A stretch of 64,000 nucleotides of DNA from Phoronis australis (taxonomy: Eukaryota > Phoronida > Phoronidae), in the NCBI GenBank assembly GCA_002633005.1, contig NMRA01000639.1, positions 77,609 through 141,608 on the forward strand. Reading direction: 5' to 3'. Each line of letters begins with the position of its first letter. Within the stretch, counting starts at the first letter, position 1. Positions 1 to 12,900 of the stretch are shown here, piece by piece. The notes under the pieces were generated by a model. That model saw nothing but the letters and a program-made list of their open reading frames with translations, searched no databases and was not told the origin of the DNA. The position numbers and the translations under genes were made by a program.

Positions 1-3000
1 GACCCATTGTACAAAAACAACATCTAGAGATTTGAGTGCATAATGGGTTACTGAAAAGTTGTAAAACTGAGGAAATGTGTTTACAAAGGTTAACCAGTTG
101 TTCTCTATCGTTTGTTGATATCAGTTTAATTGATTTAAATTTTAGTATTTTAACTGAAACAGCACCACAATTTGCAGCTGTTTGATTAGGAAAGCATTTT
201 CTTTTTGTCAAACGTCTTATCTGGTGTTCAATAAGAAAAGTGTATGGCATTTTTTTATGTAAAACTACATTTGGTATTTCATTGTCAAACTGATAGTCTA
301 TAGCTTGTGTTACATGCAAATACCATTCAACCTTAGTTGGGAGTAGTGGGCTTATTATCAGAACAACCAGACTTCCTTTCCTTTCCACAGTTTAAGCTTT
401 GATCTAAGTACTGATGTCTTTGACTAAAGACATTCTGTGTGGGTTACTTGTTGAAATTTTGAGGATGTGGCTCACATCCCTGGCAGAATTTTTTCTAAAT
501 TTTTTATGAAATTTTGTCTTCTTTCTTGTGATTGGTTCTTGGAGCTTTAACTTAAGGATGCGGGCATAAATGATTTTTATGAGTTCATTCACGTGCTCTC
601 GGCATATTTTTAATGAAGGCATTTTTTCCTGTTGAATGCCTTATCAATATGAATGGGTTGGTTTAGTTTATTGAAATGATGTCTACAAAAGGGATGTTAT
701 CAAAATAGGATAATGCTTGAAGCGACATAATTTATTGTTTAGTTTTTTTGCACACCTGACAATTTACAGTCTCGTATTACCGGTAGTTGTGCTTTGGGCC
801 AATGAAGGAAGAACTTTTTGTTAGACAGCTTTCTGTAAATTGGTTCCCTTTTGTGTCCTCTTTCATAAATGGTAGGTGTACAGTTTATAATTTCTCAAGC
901 ACATGCTCGTATTAAATATAACTGCACCAGCACTCTCTGAAATCTCAACAGTTGAGAAAATTTCAATATTACACAGGAGTGCTATCCTGTCCTAAATTAT
1001 GGGATGTTTTTACTCGTTGAGCATAGAACAAAGTGTAAAATTCTCAATATTTAATTGTACTTTATGGTGTATTTATAAGTTTCATAGCTGCCAACTGTGC
1101 CAATTTTTGAAGCTCAGTGCCACCTCCAGCAACTTCATAAGAATATCCTACTTTTGACGTTCGGTATTCACGTACACGCGTTGTTGTGCCAAAGCTGCTT
1201 GGCTGTTTGTTTTTGCCCTTTCTATGCCATTTTAGAGGCACGACCAAAAATGCACTGCCACAGGCTTAGATTCGCTGGTGCAGATGCTTCATGTTTTCAA
1301 TGTCGGCAATTATTGCTATTAAATGTATAATTATGAGTGTTACTGTTTGCTATCACTATCATCATCATAATTAGCACGTGTGTGTCCACGTGTGACTCCA
1401 TTTCACCATATCTTGTGCTTCATTACAGAGACTGTGGTCTGTTTTGTGAAATGTGATTCTGGGCTTGCGTCAGACATTTCATGTATGACGTTGCACCCGT
1501 CAACTATTTCAGAAATGTAATTTAGTTTCACTTCTTCAGCAATGTACACACAGGGTAACAGCGGTACAAAAGACATTAATGTTATGCTAATGTATCTTTT
1601 AAGAATAAACGAGGAAATAAAATTTCATTGGTCGACCATGTTCTGTCCTAAATTGATGAGATTTTACCTACTGTCAAACTGAATCCATGCATAGGTGGAT
1701 TTAGGGAGGAGCGACCAAAAAGTCGTCTGCTGACCATTTTTACTGGGCTTACATGGACATTTTGTGTAAACATTTTCCTTTGAAAATTGTAGTTGCCCCC
1801 CCCCCAATACAACATCTTAGTGACTGCCAATGCCAGATGTTTGTAATGTTCGTGATCTGGCATAAAATCGGTTACTGGTAACCTGACCCTGTGCATTCAC
1901 GCGGGTCATCCTATGTCACGAATATTGAAGAACAATGTAAATTTTAGATCATCATGATTTGGGCATTTTTTATATGATCCTCAGTGCTCAATGAACAAAA
2001 GCAGTGACTTGGTAATGGTGTTTCATCATTCTTTATGTTGTGAAATGTGATCTCTTGTTGTTATTCTTTACGTGCCAAGATTTATCATAAAATCTTATCT
2101 GAATTTAGGACGCAATATGGTCGACAATGGTGAATTGATATTTTCACATTTTCCATGAAAGATTACTGTAGTACTCAATGCTTCTCGAGTTCTTTACCAT
2201 AGCAACCAGTAAATTGTGTCTTAAAAATTGTCGGCTTTTTCAACAATGTTTGAAGACGGTGCAAAATGAAAAAATGTCAATTTTGATTTCGTCCGAAATG
2301 AGAAAGATTTTTCCGTATATTGTATTATAGTTATCTGTTGGCTTGTCTCTCGAGATATCAAATAATAACTCGATATATGACTGCTAACCATATCATCTTG
2401 AAGGGATAGGGCTGGATTACAAAGCTCACAACCAACTGACATGATTGTGCAGGGGTAGTAATTTATTTCAGGAAATAACACAGCAAAGTTCCCTTTGAAA
2501 GAATTTTTTGTCATTATTTGGCATATTTTACTTATTGTATTTTGTCAACTTGTATACATCTGTAAAAATGAAATTAATAAAAATTATTGAATACCACTTC
2601 CTCAACCCTGAAGCGTGATGCAGTTCTGACTAGATCAACCAGTCCAAGCAAAATGCGTTCTATTGCTTTTCTGTCCTGATGTCTGCACCCATTCAATCCC
2701 AGACCTATTGGGCAAATAGTGGCTGTTGACTGCAACAATGATGGTTGAAACGTGTAATAAAACAAGTACAGCTGCAGTTCAGCTAGTCAGACACGCAATG
2801 TTTGTATCGTGGAATTTGCTGACTGTTTGCAGTTCCCGTTGGAAGATTTTTTGAATTGCTTTATTAAAATTTTCGCCAAGTTGGCCAAAATGCCTTAAAG
2901 AGATGGTGTTGCCTCCTCCTGAAGTACAATGTATATTATTCATGGGAGGATATATGTACCTTCCTTTGACCTTTTTGCGGATAGCGAAAATCCATGCGTG

Positions 3001-3798
3001 TGCATCCCAGAGCTCAGATTTCTGAGACACGCATCTGCCTGATCCAGAATACAGAAAAAGTTTACCAGGCGATTGTTTGCTTGGTAAGCCGACAGTTGAT
3101 TTTCGATAAATATTGCTTGTTAACTCCTACCTATCATAAAATGAACATCTGGCCACTTGAAATACTAAGAAAATGAAGTGATGTTTTGACATATCGTACC
3201 TACCCTCTCTGGTGGCCTTGCGCAGGATGACCGCTATCCCACAATCCTTTGTGAATATGATGTCTTTCCCTGTTCATAAAATAGACAATTGTATTATTTT
3301 TCATATTTATGGTGCGCTTTTGATTTTGTGAACAATATTTGTGAAAACACAAAGAACCAAATTAGTTTACATTTACTTCCTTCTATAACTGTTAAAAATT
3401 TGTGTGCATGGTGTAAAGAATATTTAAAGGGGCGTCTCGGCGTTTTTTGACCTGCCACCTTCAGAATGACAATGGTGTTATTTGTGAAGGATTAGAAATT
3501 AGAGCTTAATTGAAGCATTGTTTTTCTAAATGACTTTTGATTGTTTGCCATGAAAGTTCTTCAACTTGGGAGAAAAATAATTGCCCAAACATTCGTTTTT
3601 CCCTATGTCGCATAACACGGACTTTATCCGGTTTCTCTGAACACTGATGGAGCATCATGAAAGCTCCATCGTAGCTGCAGACAGAGTAGGCAGCTGAAGT
3701 CTGCGTGATGCGGAAATTTCACTAAACACAAGTTTATTTCAAGAAACTAATTTATTTCTGTATCTATTCACAAGAATGATTAATGAAGATATCCAGCT
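1..3798. other. Upstream region of the M13 gene, no gene recognised
   Basis: AT-rich non-coding DNA with only short open frames that lack codon-like character. It may hold the unseen 5' exon(s) and promoter of the peptidase gene. It also contains an inverted-repeat element at 1628-2135, listed separately. Confidence 0.5.
1628..2135. mobile_element. Inverted-repeat element (MITE-like)
   Basis: The left end (TTGGTCGACCATGTTCTGTC followed by CTAAATTGATGAGATTTTA) is matched as an imperfect reverse complement by the right end near 2086-2135, about 40 bp with mismatches. A single similar end occurs at about 4335-4390. A piece resembling the 'GGCGGATTTAGGG' repeat family lies inside at about 1690-1810. 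No coding capacity is seen. Confidence 0.45.
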
Positions 3799-3862
3799 AT
3801 GGCGAGAGTATCTTTAATTCGGCTTCTGCCGCATTCCACATGGTTGTTCTATTGTGTTGCAG

Positions 3863-3993
3863 AACACCGTTCCAAGTCTCATGGTCGTAGCGAGAGACAG
3901 CTGTGGGCGGTCGTTGCTGTCTGTCTCTTAATCATCATCGCTCTCGTCATCGTCATCATTGTGACGCACATCAGGGTGGACAGAGTCTACAAG
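3863..3993 (+). CDS. M13 peptidase exon: cytosolic tail and membrane anchor
   Basis: Follows a pyrimidine-rich acceptor ending ttgcag; its donor is AAG|gtaatt. It begins with two bases completing a codon and ends in phase 0 (43 full codons). It encodes a basic stretch [14 protein letters not shown] followed by a strongly hydrophobic Val/Ile/Leu segment, the signal anchor of a type II membrane protein. An in-frame ATG with G at +4 lies upstream at 3799 (MARVSLIRLL...). It would give a 750-residue protein if transcription starts nearby and the acceptor is not used, so the exact start is open. Confidence 0.8.
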
Positions 3994-6900
3994 GTAATTC
4001 CGTTGATAACTGTGACACAGGAACATGTTTAAAATTTTTTTAAATTTTCTTCTGCCCTCAGTCATGTTTTTAAGGTGCTATGAAATGATGTTCTTCCGAA
4101 AGTTGCTCGATTTAGTTAACCTACCATTATGAAACATGTTACGATAAAATTTCATAAATTTTGGCCAAAAAGATTGTCAAAACTGCTTCTTTCATCATTT
4201 TTTCAAGGGATTCTAACATTATTATGAATGTCCACTATTTTTCAGAATATTGTCTGGTGGTAACTGTAGTGCAGAACTAGTTGAACACGGAAAAGCTAAA
4301 TATGGTGGTACATCTTTTATGGAAAAATTGAGAAATAAAATCTCATTTGTTTGCCATATTTTGTCCTAAATTGGTCAGATTTTACCGTACACGTGATTTC
4401 TGGGCTTAAGGAGAAATAACATTTTATTAATCTTTCAGACCAGGCTGAAAAATTTGGCTTGTCCCATTAGTTTATTAATCTTTCGGACCAGGCTAAAAAA
4501 ATTGGCTTGTACCAAATTGTTCATTCCTTGCACTGTGACTGGTCTCTAGCAATTATGATCTGCCAGTCAGAAATTCTATCCCTACTAACAAACAAGCCGA
4601 GAAAAATTTTAAATTCTAGTAAATTGCCTAGATCAAAACCAACTTTTTTACAGAAGCCGGGTTCATAGCCATTGGAGATATTTCTTAAAAGGCGTGTGCT
4701 GATAATGTGTTACCAGTGAAACTCTGATAAAGGAGTGTAAGCCCCCTGGGCTTGATTGACATGTGAGGCAGAATGAATTGAAGGCAGGCTTGCATGCTGG
4801 CTATTCACTTAGTATTTTACATAACCTTCAAAAGTTGCATGAATGAAAAACAATTTAGACAACTGTGACAGGCAATCTGAATGCTTTAAACTAAATGCCG
4901 AAGCTCACTATGTTGTATACAATACTAGTTAGACGTCGGGATTTGTGCATACTTTCTGGGGCCCAAAATTAGAACTCCAAAATTCAGGTTAAAACAATTA
5001 AGTAGCCATGGTTTCACATGTCAAAATACCACCTCCTTCATCCTGGTACAAAAAAAACCCGCTTAAGTGTTGATATTACTGGTACTTTCGTTACTTGTCA
5101 GAATTCAAATATTGTCGTAGGATGAGAGCTACATTCAAACAATTCCTACATCTTGGATTAAACTGTCCTCTTTTGTGGAAGTAGGAAAACACTTTGAATG
5201 GTTGACCTACTTTTCTAAAGGTAGGGCTGCCGACAATTTATATACAGAACAGTGCGTTGCATCAGGGTTTCAATTTTTTTGTTGTCTGTCTTGCAGACAT
5301 GGTCAAACTTTATTCGCATCAGAATGGGGAAAACTAATCTAAATACGAAATAATGACTAACTTGGCACCAGTGGACAAAAGTGTGGCAATTGCTCTGCTG
5401 ATGCGTTGTATTGTGGCGCAACCACAGAGGGTGCTGCGGTCTCCCAGGATATGACTATTGAAATACATTGGGTGTTCCAAGATAAAAGTCACACCAATTG
5501 TGAACCTGGGACGTACATGGATATTTTTGTTTTTAAGTAAGGCATCTGCTTTCAGCAATGTCAAACTCCGACTTGCATCAAGGCAGCAGGGGAGATACTA
5601 GCGAGGATGGATCTGTCTGCTCCTCCATGTGATGACTTCTATACTTACGCGTGTGGGGGTTGGGAGAAGAATGCGCTACCGCCACCAGACAAACCTAAAT
5701 GGAATGCCTTCTCAGAGGTTTACCAGGAAAACATTGCAGTGCTTAACAAGGTAACAAAACTGCCATTGTTGTGCATTTTGTGTGCATTTATTTGGTTAAG
5801 GCGTTCTCTGAAAAAGCCAGCAGTTTATGGTAGTATGTATAAAGTGTATGTGTGTGTAATGTACAAGTTTTTTTTTGAGTGACATTTCTTTCCTGTACTG
5901 AGACATTGGTTGCGTATAAGTGAAACTGCTGTTAGTAACAATCACACTCAACTGTTGCATGACAATTAGACCTTACGTAAGGAATTTAATCCAAAAAGTA
6001 GGTTTTGGTTGCTATGAAAATACTTCCAATGTAGCAGCCATTATCTGGTCAATCTACCACCATCAGTAGTGTATAAAATTTTCTCTAGTTATGTAACACA
6101 GCCCTGACATTCAGAACTCATCCTCTTATTCACATCTATTGAAATTAAATAAATTGCTAGACATATTTATTTGACCTAGTCGCATTTGATTAGGCTCTAG
6201 CGATATTTGTCTTACCATTCATTGGTCAATTATACCACGGTTCCTCCATTGAAGTTTGAGCAGCTGTTACATTCCTGTAAGTTGAATAATTATCTTTGTG
6301 AATAAAATCCATTGTTTCATATTCTTAATTGCTTATCTGTCCTGTGCATCACCAGCTGATCAACAGGTTGTCACCTCCGTGTCCGTACAAGGGGAAGAAG
6401 TCGACGGCCATTTGTAAGGCCAGGGACTACTACTTGGCGTGTCAGAATGTTTCAGCCATTGAGCACCGCGGCAACGCTCCTGTACTGAAGGTATTGTCAG
6501 CAAATGAAGCTCAGAATTCACAACAGCAACATGGTGGTCGACTTGGTTGTATTTTGGGACAGTTGTTTCAGTCCAATGTATTTCAAAATTGCAGTAATTT
6601 TGCGAGATATTTTTAAGTGGAATTAATTTCATTAATATCAATGTCTCCATACAACTCAAAATAATATTGTCCTCCCTGTCGGCAGGCCTTGAAATTGTCC
6701 TTGTCGTACTACACACACAAACAACATTGAAAGCAACCAAAATGCACCGGCCTACGGTAGTGCTCCACTTATGACACACAAAAATAATTGCCAAAACTGT
6801 CATATGTCCAAGCTTCAAAGGCCAGTTACTTTTGCTACAAATAATGGAAACTGTACCAAATGTAACACAAAAAATACAGGCTTTTCAAACATATTTCAAG

Positions 6901-9900
6901 ATTTCAAACATGGCTCAGAGCTTTTCAGACTTGACGCAATGTTTCCAAACATGGTGAAAATATTTCAAATGCAGTGGAGGACCATCTTTGAATCCATGTA
7001 GGGAGAACAGTGAAATTATCACAACTAAAAATAACAGTGGAATAAGTTCTGGGATTATTTTGTCTACATTGCACTCTAACTGCCACCAAGACACTGTTGT
7101 ACTTCTCAATTGGATCCTGAATTTTCACTTTTCAAAAGAAAATTATACATCGTCATAGCTCAATTTTTTTCACAATAAACTTTTGATTTTTTTTCAGATC
7201 TTGAATTTCTTTTAACAAAGTATAAATGAAAACAAAGCAAATCTTGTCATTGAAGTATATAGGTGTCAACATAACGGTCAAAGTAGCTTTCAGCTTGCGG
7301 TTGTGCTCAGGCAAGCTCACTTTTATCAAATAATCATATGTAATTTTGTTCCGTATTGACTCTGCAATTGTTGATAGTCATATGTAATATTAATATATTG
7401 AACAGCTGTCGAAGGATTGTCAATAAGTGCTCGGCCAGTTATTCACAGAGGTTTAGTTACATTTAACAAGCTTTCATAAGCAGTTTTTTTGGGTTATTTA
7501 ACAGGGCAGCCGATGTTTTGGAGATTATCTTAAACAACACAATGGTTTGACATATTTCAAGTGTGTGCTAGCTGGTGTTTCTGGGTACCTAATTAATTGT
7601 GCATGCATAATTCCCGGCATCGCATACTTGTACTTGATTCTCATCTATCGTGTCTGCTTATTGGCCGACTGCTGTCACATGGTATGAACTACCAACCAGC
7701 TGCATGAAAATGATGCGCGCCATTTGGTAGTTACATGCATAATTAGTCAAAGTCAGCGTAATGACAATTTTCAATGAATCATCTGTATAACGGGCTGATA
7801 ATGTAAAGTTAAGACCAAAGCTTCAATTTTCCCAATTGAAATTTAATGTAAAATGTCAGTAGAAAATGTGAAGTGATCAAACTTCGTGTGGTTTTCTATT
7901 ATGTGTGCATTCGTGTTACATATATTTCATTTGCATAGTTCTCACTCTGTTGACTGTCTATTGAATCTGCAAGTTTTCCTTCCTATGAGTGTCAGTAAAT
8001 GTGACATTCGTATTTGAAAACTGCTCAATTTTCTAATTAGTGTTTTCATAACACTTGATATTATCTGCAACATTAAGACTTGATTTTCTGAATTAATTAA
8101 ACAGTTGATCATTCAGTGCCCTGTGTAATACAATGCCGTATTCAGCACTACCTTAAAAAAACTCAACTTTGGCCATTAAGGAAGCTTCCTATATTAATAC
8201 AGGGTCCCCAGCCGAAAACAACCATGGGATGGAGCCCCTTTGTTACATAGAGTTTATATAGGGGCGCCCGCCCGAATATGACCCAAGAACGGGGCTTATC
8301 TTTATTGATATAGATAGTCGCACTCTTTATCCACCAAACCAGAAATCCATCTTATTTGAATGTAAGCAGATTTTGAGTCCTTGTTTATTTGCAGGTTCAT
8401 AGCAACCTTAACTGGTCTTTTTTGTTTCAGTTCATCAAAGATCTCTACTCATGGACCTTGACGGATAACCCAGATTCTGGCCATTGGAATGAGAAAACGT
8501 GGAACTTTATTGATGTGTTGGTGAAGATGAACAGTTATGGTGTTTATCCACTATTCCAAGTTGCAATTACCACTGATGACAAAAACAGCTCTCAGAGCAT
8601 TTTGTTTGTAAGTCCTCTTCCCAGTGTCATTGCATTGTAACCATTTAAAGCCTAACTTCAACAGAATTTATTATTTTAGATGTATTGGGCTAAGCAGGTA
8701 GTCCTAGAAAAGCCTTAGTAAAATAAGAAAACGCAAATGTAAGCCCGGCAAATGATTGGTGAAGCTGCCTTTTCATGCCATGTTGTGTCACCGCGAGATC
8801 TTGGCACAAAAACAAAAGGGCAATAACAGTTGTATTGAATAGGGGTCTGAGTAGAACACCATTGTGTGATAGACTTTAAAGCAGCCATAAACCAATTTTC
8901 CATAAAAATGGCTTTTAGTTTAAGCTATGCGACATCATGAAATTGGTTTCCAATAGATCACTTGTGGGTTTCCAAAGTGATCAGAAAAGTGGGACCAAAA
9001 TGGTCGTGTTGTTTCAAAGCATCGCTCAAGGTCTATAGCTCTGTATGCGGAAAACCAACATGGTGTCTTTCGAGCCTGTGATAAATTCCCAGTGCGCAGG
9101 TTAGCACCATGGTGAAGTGGGTCAAAAATCCACCTCCTTGCTAAAGATCTCTTGTTATTTAGTCAAAAGAAGTGTGATTCCTGGGCATGAAAGACCTAAC
9201 AGTTCGTTACTGCTCGAGACCAGGCTCTTCAAGTTCACTGGTCACGGCGCGTTGTTGTATATGCCAGGTATGGTCTCAAAGAATTAAGAAATGTCACTTC
9301 TTGGTTATAAAACCAATTAAATCGCAGTAATCTGAGTAAGGAACAAGTTGATGCCAATTTCATCGATCAAAAGTTGATTTCTTTGAAATAATGCATGTTT
9401 ATGGCCGCTTTAATTAAACACGGATCCGTATTACATAACGGAAGTCAAGAATCGTGATCAGTAAGTTGTCACTGTTGAGACTTGCTGCCAGAAAACTTGA
9501 CCAATGCTGTGAAATGAGTAAGTATTGTGGCTGTTTATGCACTGTCGTCCAATCAGATCAGTGGTGACCATTTTGCTAGTTATGCCAATAAGGTCACAAG
9601 CTTAAGGTAGTTCTCTTATGTAGCAAGCATTATGGCTGACAAGTGAAATTCTATTTTGAAGATGAAGGAAGTTATAGTCTATTGCTAAGCATGGTTTGTA
9701 TTGTGTACGATGTCATGCAAATAATTTTTGGTAAATTTTCAAATTATTTGTTATAATCAGCCTTTTAAAAATGGATGTATTGCAATTTTGACTTTTATTT
9801 TTTTGTGTGAAATAAGAGGTTAGGAGAAGTACCATACTACAGCAAACTCCTTATGAGGTCTGTCATAGTACTTGCTCAGTTTTAGATGATCTGGTCAAAC

Positions 9901-12900
9901 TCAAAAGATACTAGCGTTATTAGATGCACCCTCAGTAATCTGTAGTTATTCAAGGTCAACTGGTTACCTTCGTTTTAAATAGTTTTGCATAATGTGATCA
10001 AAGTTTTTCAACCTACGACATATGCCAGGAAAGTGGAATTTTTGCCAAATTTCTCAACAAGTTTTCGTGTGATTAGCGTTATAACTATTGCACGTCTGCC
10101 ACTAAACAACACAGGACAAGCTTGTCAGAATTTGTTGCGATGTTGTTAACTTTGGAAAAGCTTGAAGATTTTTTGCCGTAACAAATCTTGATGAAATAAC
10201 CGCTGGTACCTATGTGTGCGTTATTTAGTGACGTTATTTCCTTTCCAGATGGAACAGAATGGTCTGACCTTGGGTGATACGCGGGAGTACAATAATTCAA
10301 ACTCTGAGAAGTACCACACAGCTTTCGTTGGCTTTCTCACCAGGCTGGCCACGTTGCTAGGGGCAACAAATGTCACAGATGTCATTCAGAAGGCCGAGCA
10401 GATTTGGGACTTTGAGAAGAAACTGGCGTCTGTACGCACGTTTGATTTTTTCATATTGGAGTTTACTGCAGACAGGCTCATTTTTGGATATGCTCAGCGA
10501 GCGGGTTTAAGAAAAGATTTACTGCATTTATGCCCAGCGTGTACATTTGGGAAAAGTGTGGTTGAATCCTAAAACTTTACACAATTTCATAAGAAATGGA
10601 CATTAAAACTGAAACTAAAGTACATTTTCAGCCATGAACTCCTACCTATGAGGGTATTAACTATCTTGGTCTCTAATTACATGCTGCTTACAGTATAAAT
10701 ATACCTGAGCTGATAATTTCCGAATGCATGTCTGGGTTTTCCTACACAATAGCAATCTACCAGCATATAACAATTACGTAATGTTTTTATCTGATATGGA
10801 GCCTCACAATTCATTTGCCACTGGTGGAATACACAGTTATGGTGAGAAATTTCAAAACCAATAGAAGAAAACGTGGTTACTTAAAGTAGCTATGTACTCG
10901 CATTCTGTCCAGAAAGCAAACTTTTGATTTATTTTGCTATAAAATTGGTTTCAATTTGTCCCTTTCTCGGATGAGAAATGATTTTTTTAGTTTGGAAAGA
11001 ACTGCCAGATTAGTATTGCTGGAAATCATGCATGGTGCAAAGAATGACATGCGGTGACAGGCCTACTTGCAGAGACTTGTCTATCAAAGCCCTGATATGA
11101 CCTCAAATTTAATTAAAGAAGCGGTAGAGATGGAAATTTAAATGAAAAGTTAGCTTTTGTCATGGAAGTTGGGTTTACAGCTGCGTTGAATGTGAAATTT
11201 CTTAAAATTAGTTTAGCTGAACGCAAACGACAACCTGAACAATGGAATTAAGAGGAGTGACTTTACACTAATAATTCATTCATACTGTTTTGTGTTCTTT
11301 AAACCACTTTAAATTTTGATACCCTGAGTGTAGAAGTTCCAAAATCTGTATTATCTTATTTGAATTAATGTTTATGACATTATGTTTTGTCTTCATTCAG
11401 CGAGTTCTTGTTTCCTTCAGATATTTGTTCCCAAAGCTAAACTTCAAGACGCTGTGGCCACATATCATAAAATGACTGTCGCTGATGTGACGAAGTTGAT
11501 GAACAGCACAGTAAGTTTAGTACACATGGCACCCATCGGTCGCATCATGTGATCCACAATCATTTCAATTTGGATGAGTGCTATCCCAACTGGGGTGCGA
11601 TCCTGGGACTTTCTGCATTCCGTATGGATGCTGTATGTCTACTGACCGCGTGTTGATCACAGAAATCCAAATAGACTCCTGGCCAAAAGCGTGGACCTCA
11701 CATATTTTCAGACTTGAAATGATTAAAGGTCTTGTGATCTGACCAACATATGGCATTTAACAAGATTAATAGTGTTTTATGCTCCAATATTGATGTGATG
11801 ATTTAGTACAGCGTATTATGAATGTTGTAAAATTTCTTTTATTCGTTTATGAATAGGGGTTTCCAGAGGGAGGGAATATGGGCTTCCAGTTTGCTTTGCA
11901 TTGCTGTATTGAAAGAATCTAAAATGCCTCCTATGTTTGCTCTTGTGATGATGCGCGCTGGGACTCTTCTAGGATTTTAAGATAAGTGTGGGTCCAAATA
12001 TGCAACGGGTAATCTCTTACGGCCAGGGTGTAAATGGGAAATGGAGTTCAACTTCGGATACAGTTTAGACTGGAAGAAAATAATTATGTTCATTACAAAG
12101 GACCCCAACATCAGGTGGTTCCAGTTTAGACTTATGCACAGGATTGCTGCGTCAAATACCTCATTAGTCAAAATCTAGTTTGTGACTCCAATTTATGTTC
12201 CTTTTGTGATAAAGTTTCAGAAAAATGTACCTTTTCTGGGAATGCAGTTACATACTAGGGAATTTTTGGAAGGAGATCAAAAGACTACTTCAAAATTGCC
12301 ACATCCAAAATTCCGTATTATTTTTTCTCACAATTTACTAGTTGTTATCCGTGGACTTTACGAGACTCAAGATTTTCTATTTAATATTTTATTATGGTGT
12401 TACCAGCAAAGTTATATACAGGGAGAGATGTTACAAAAAGGTACTTTATTCACAACTTCATGGTGTTCACTAATACTATGCTGCAAAAATGTAACAACTT
12501 TGAGTTGGACAACTTTTCTGGAAAATGGGAAAATTTTAGAAAACATATAAATTCAATGTAACACAGGTCCTTCTCATAACACGTGGATGTGGGTGTTTTT
12601 TTTGGAATTGTCTGTTTATAGTATAATAAAATTTTGAAAAGTGTTGATTAAGCTTGGTACATTCTAACACTGAGTTGTCAAGTGACAATGGTATGATTGT
12701 CTGAACTATACGCTGCGAAACACAAAATTCTTTTGATTGAGGTCTTTCTTAAAAACAAAACACTATGAAGAGTTGTATTCTGTTTCTTTAAATGTTGACC
12801 CGTAGCTTTTAAAATCGACTTTGATTTCAGATAAACATAAAGAAGTATTTTGATAAAGTATTCCACACCAGCATTCCACCAACAGAGGACTTGTTAGTGC

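Noticed and set aside
6360-6818. 152-codon minus-strand frame
   Set aside because: Antisense to a well-supported peptidase exon and its intron; no protein-like motif.
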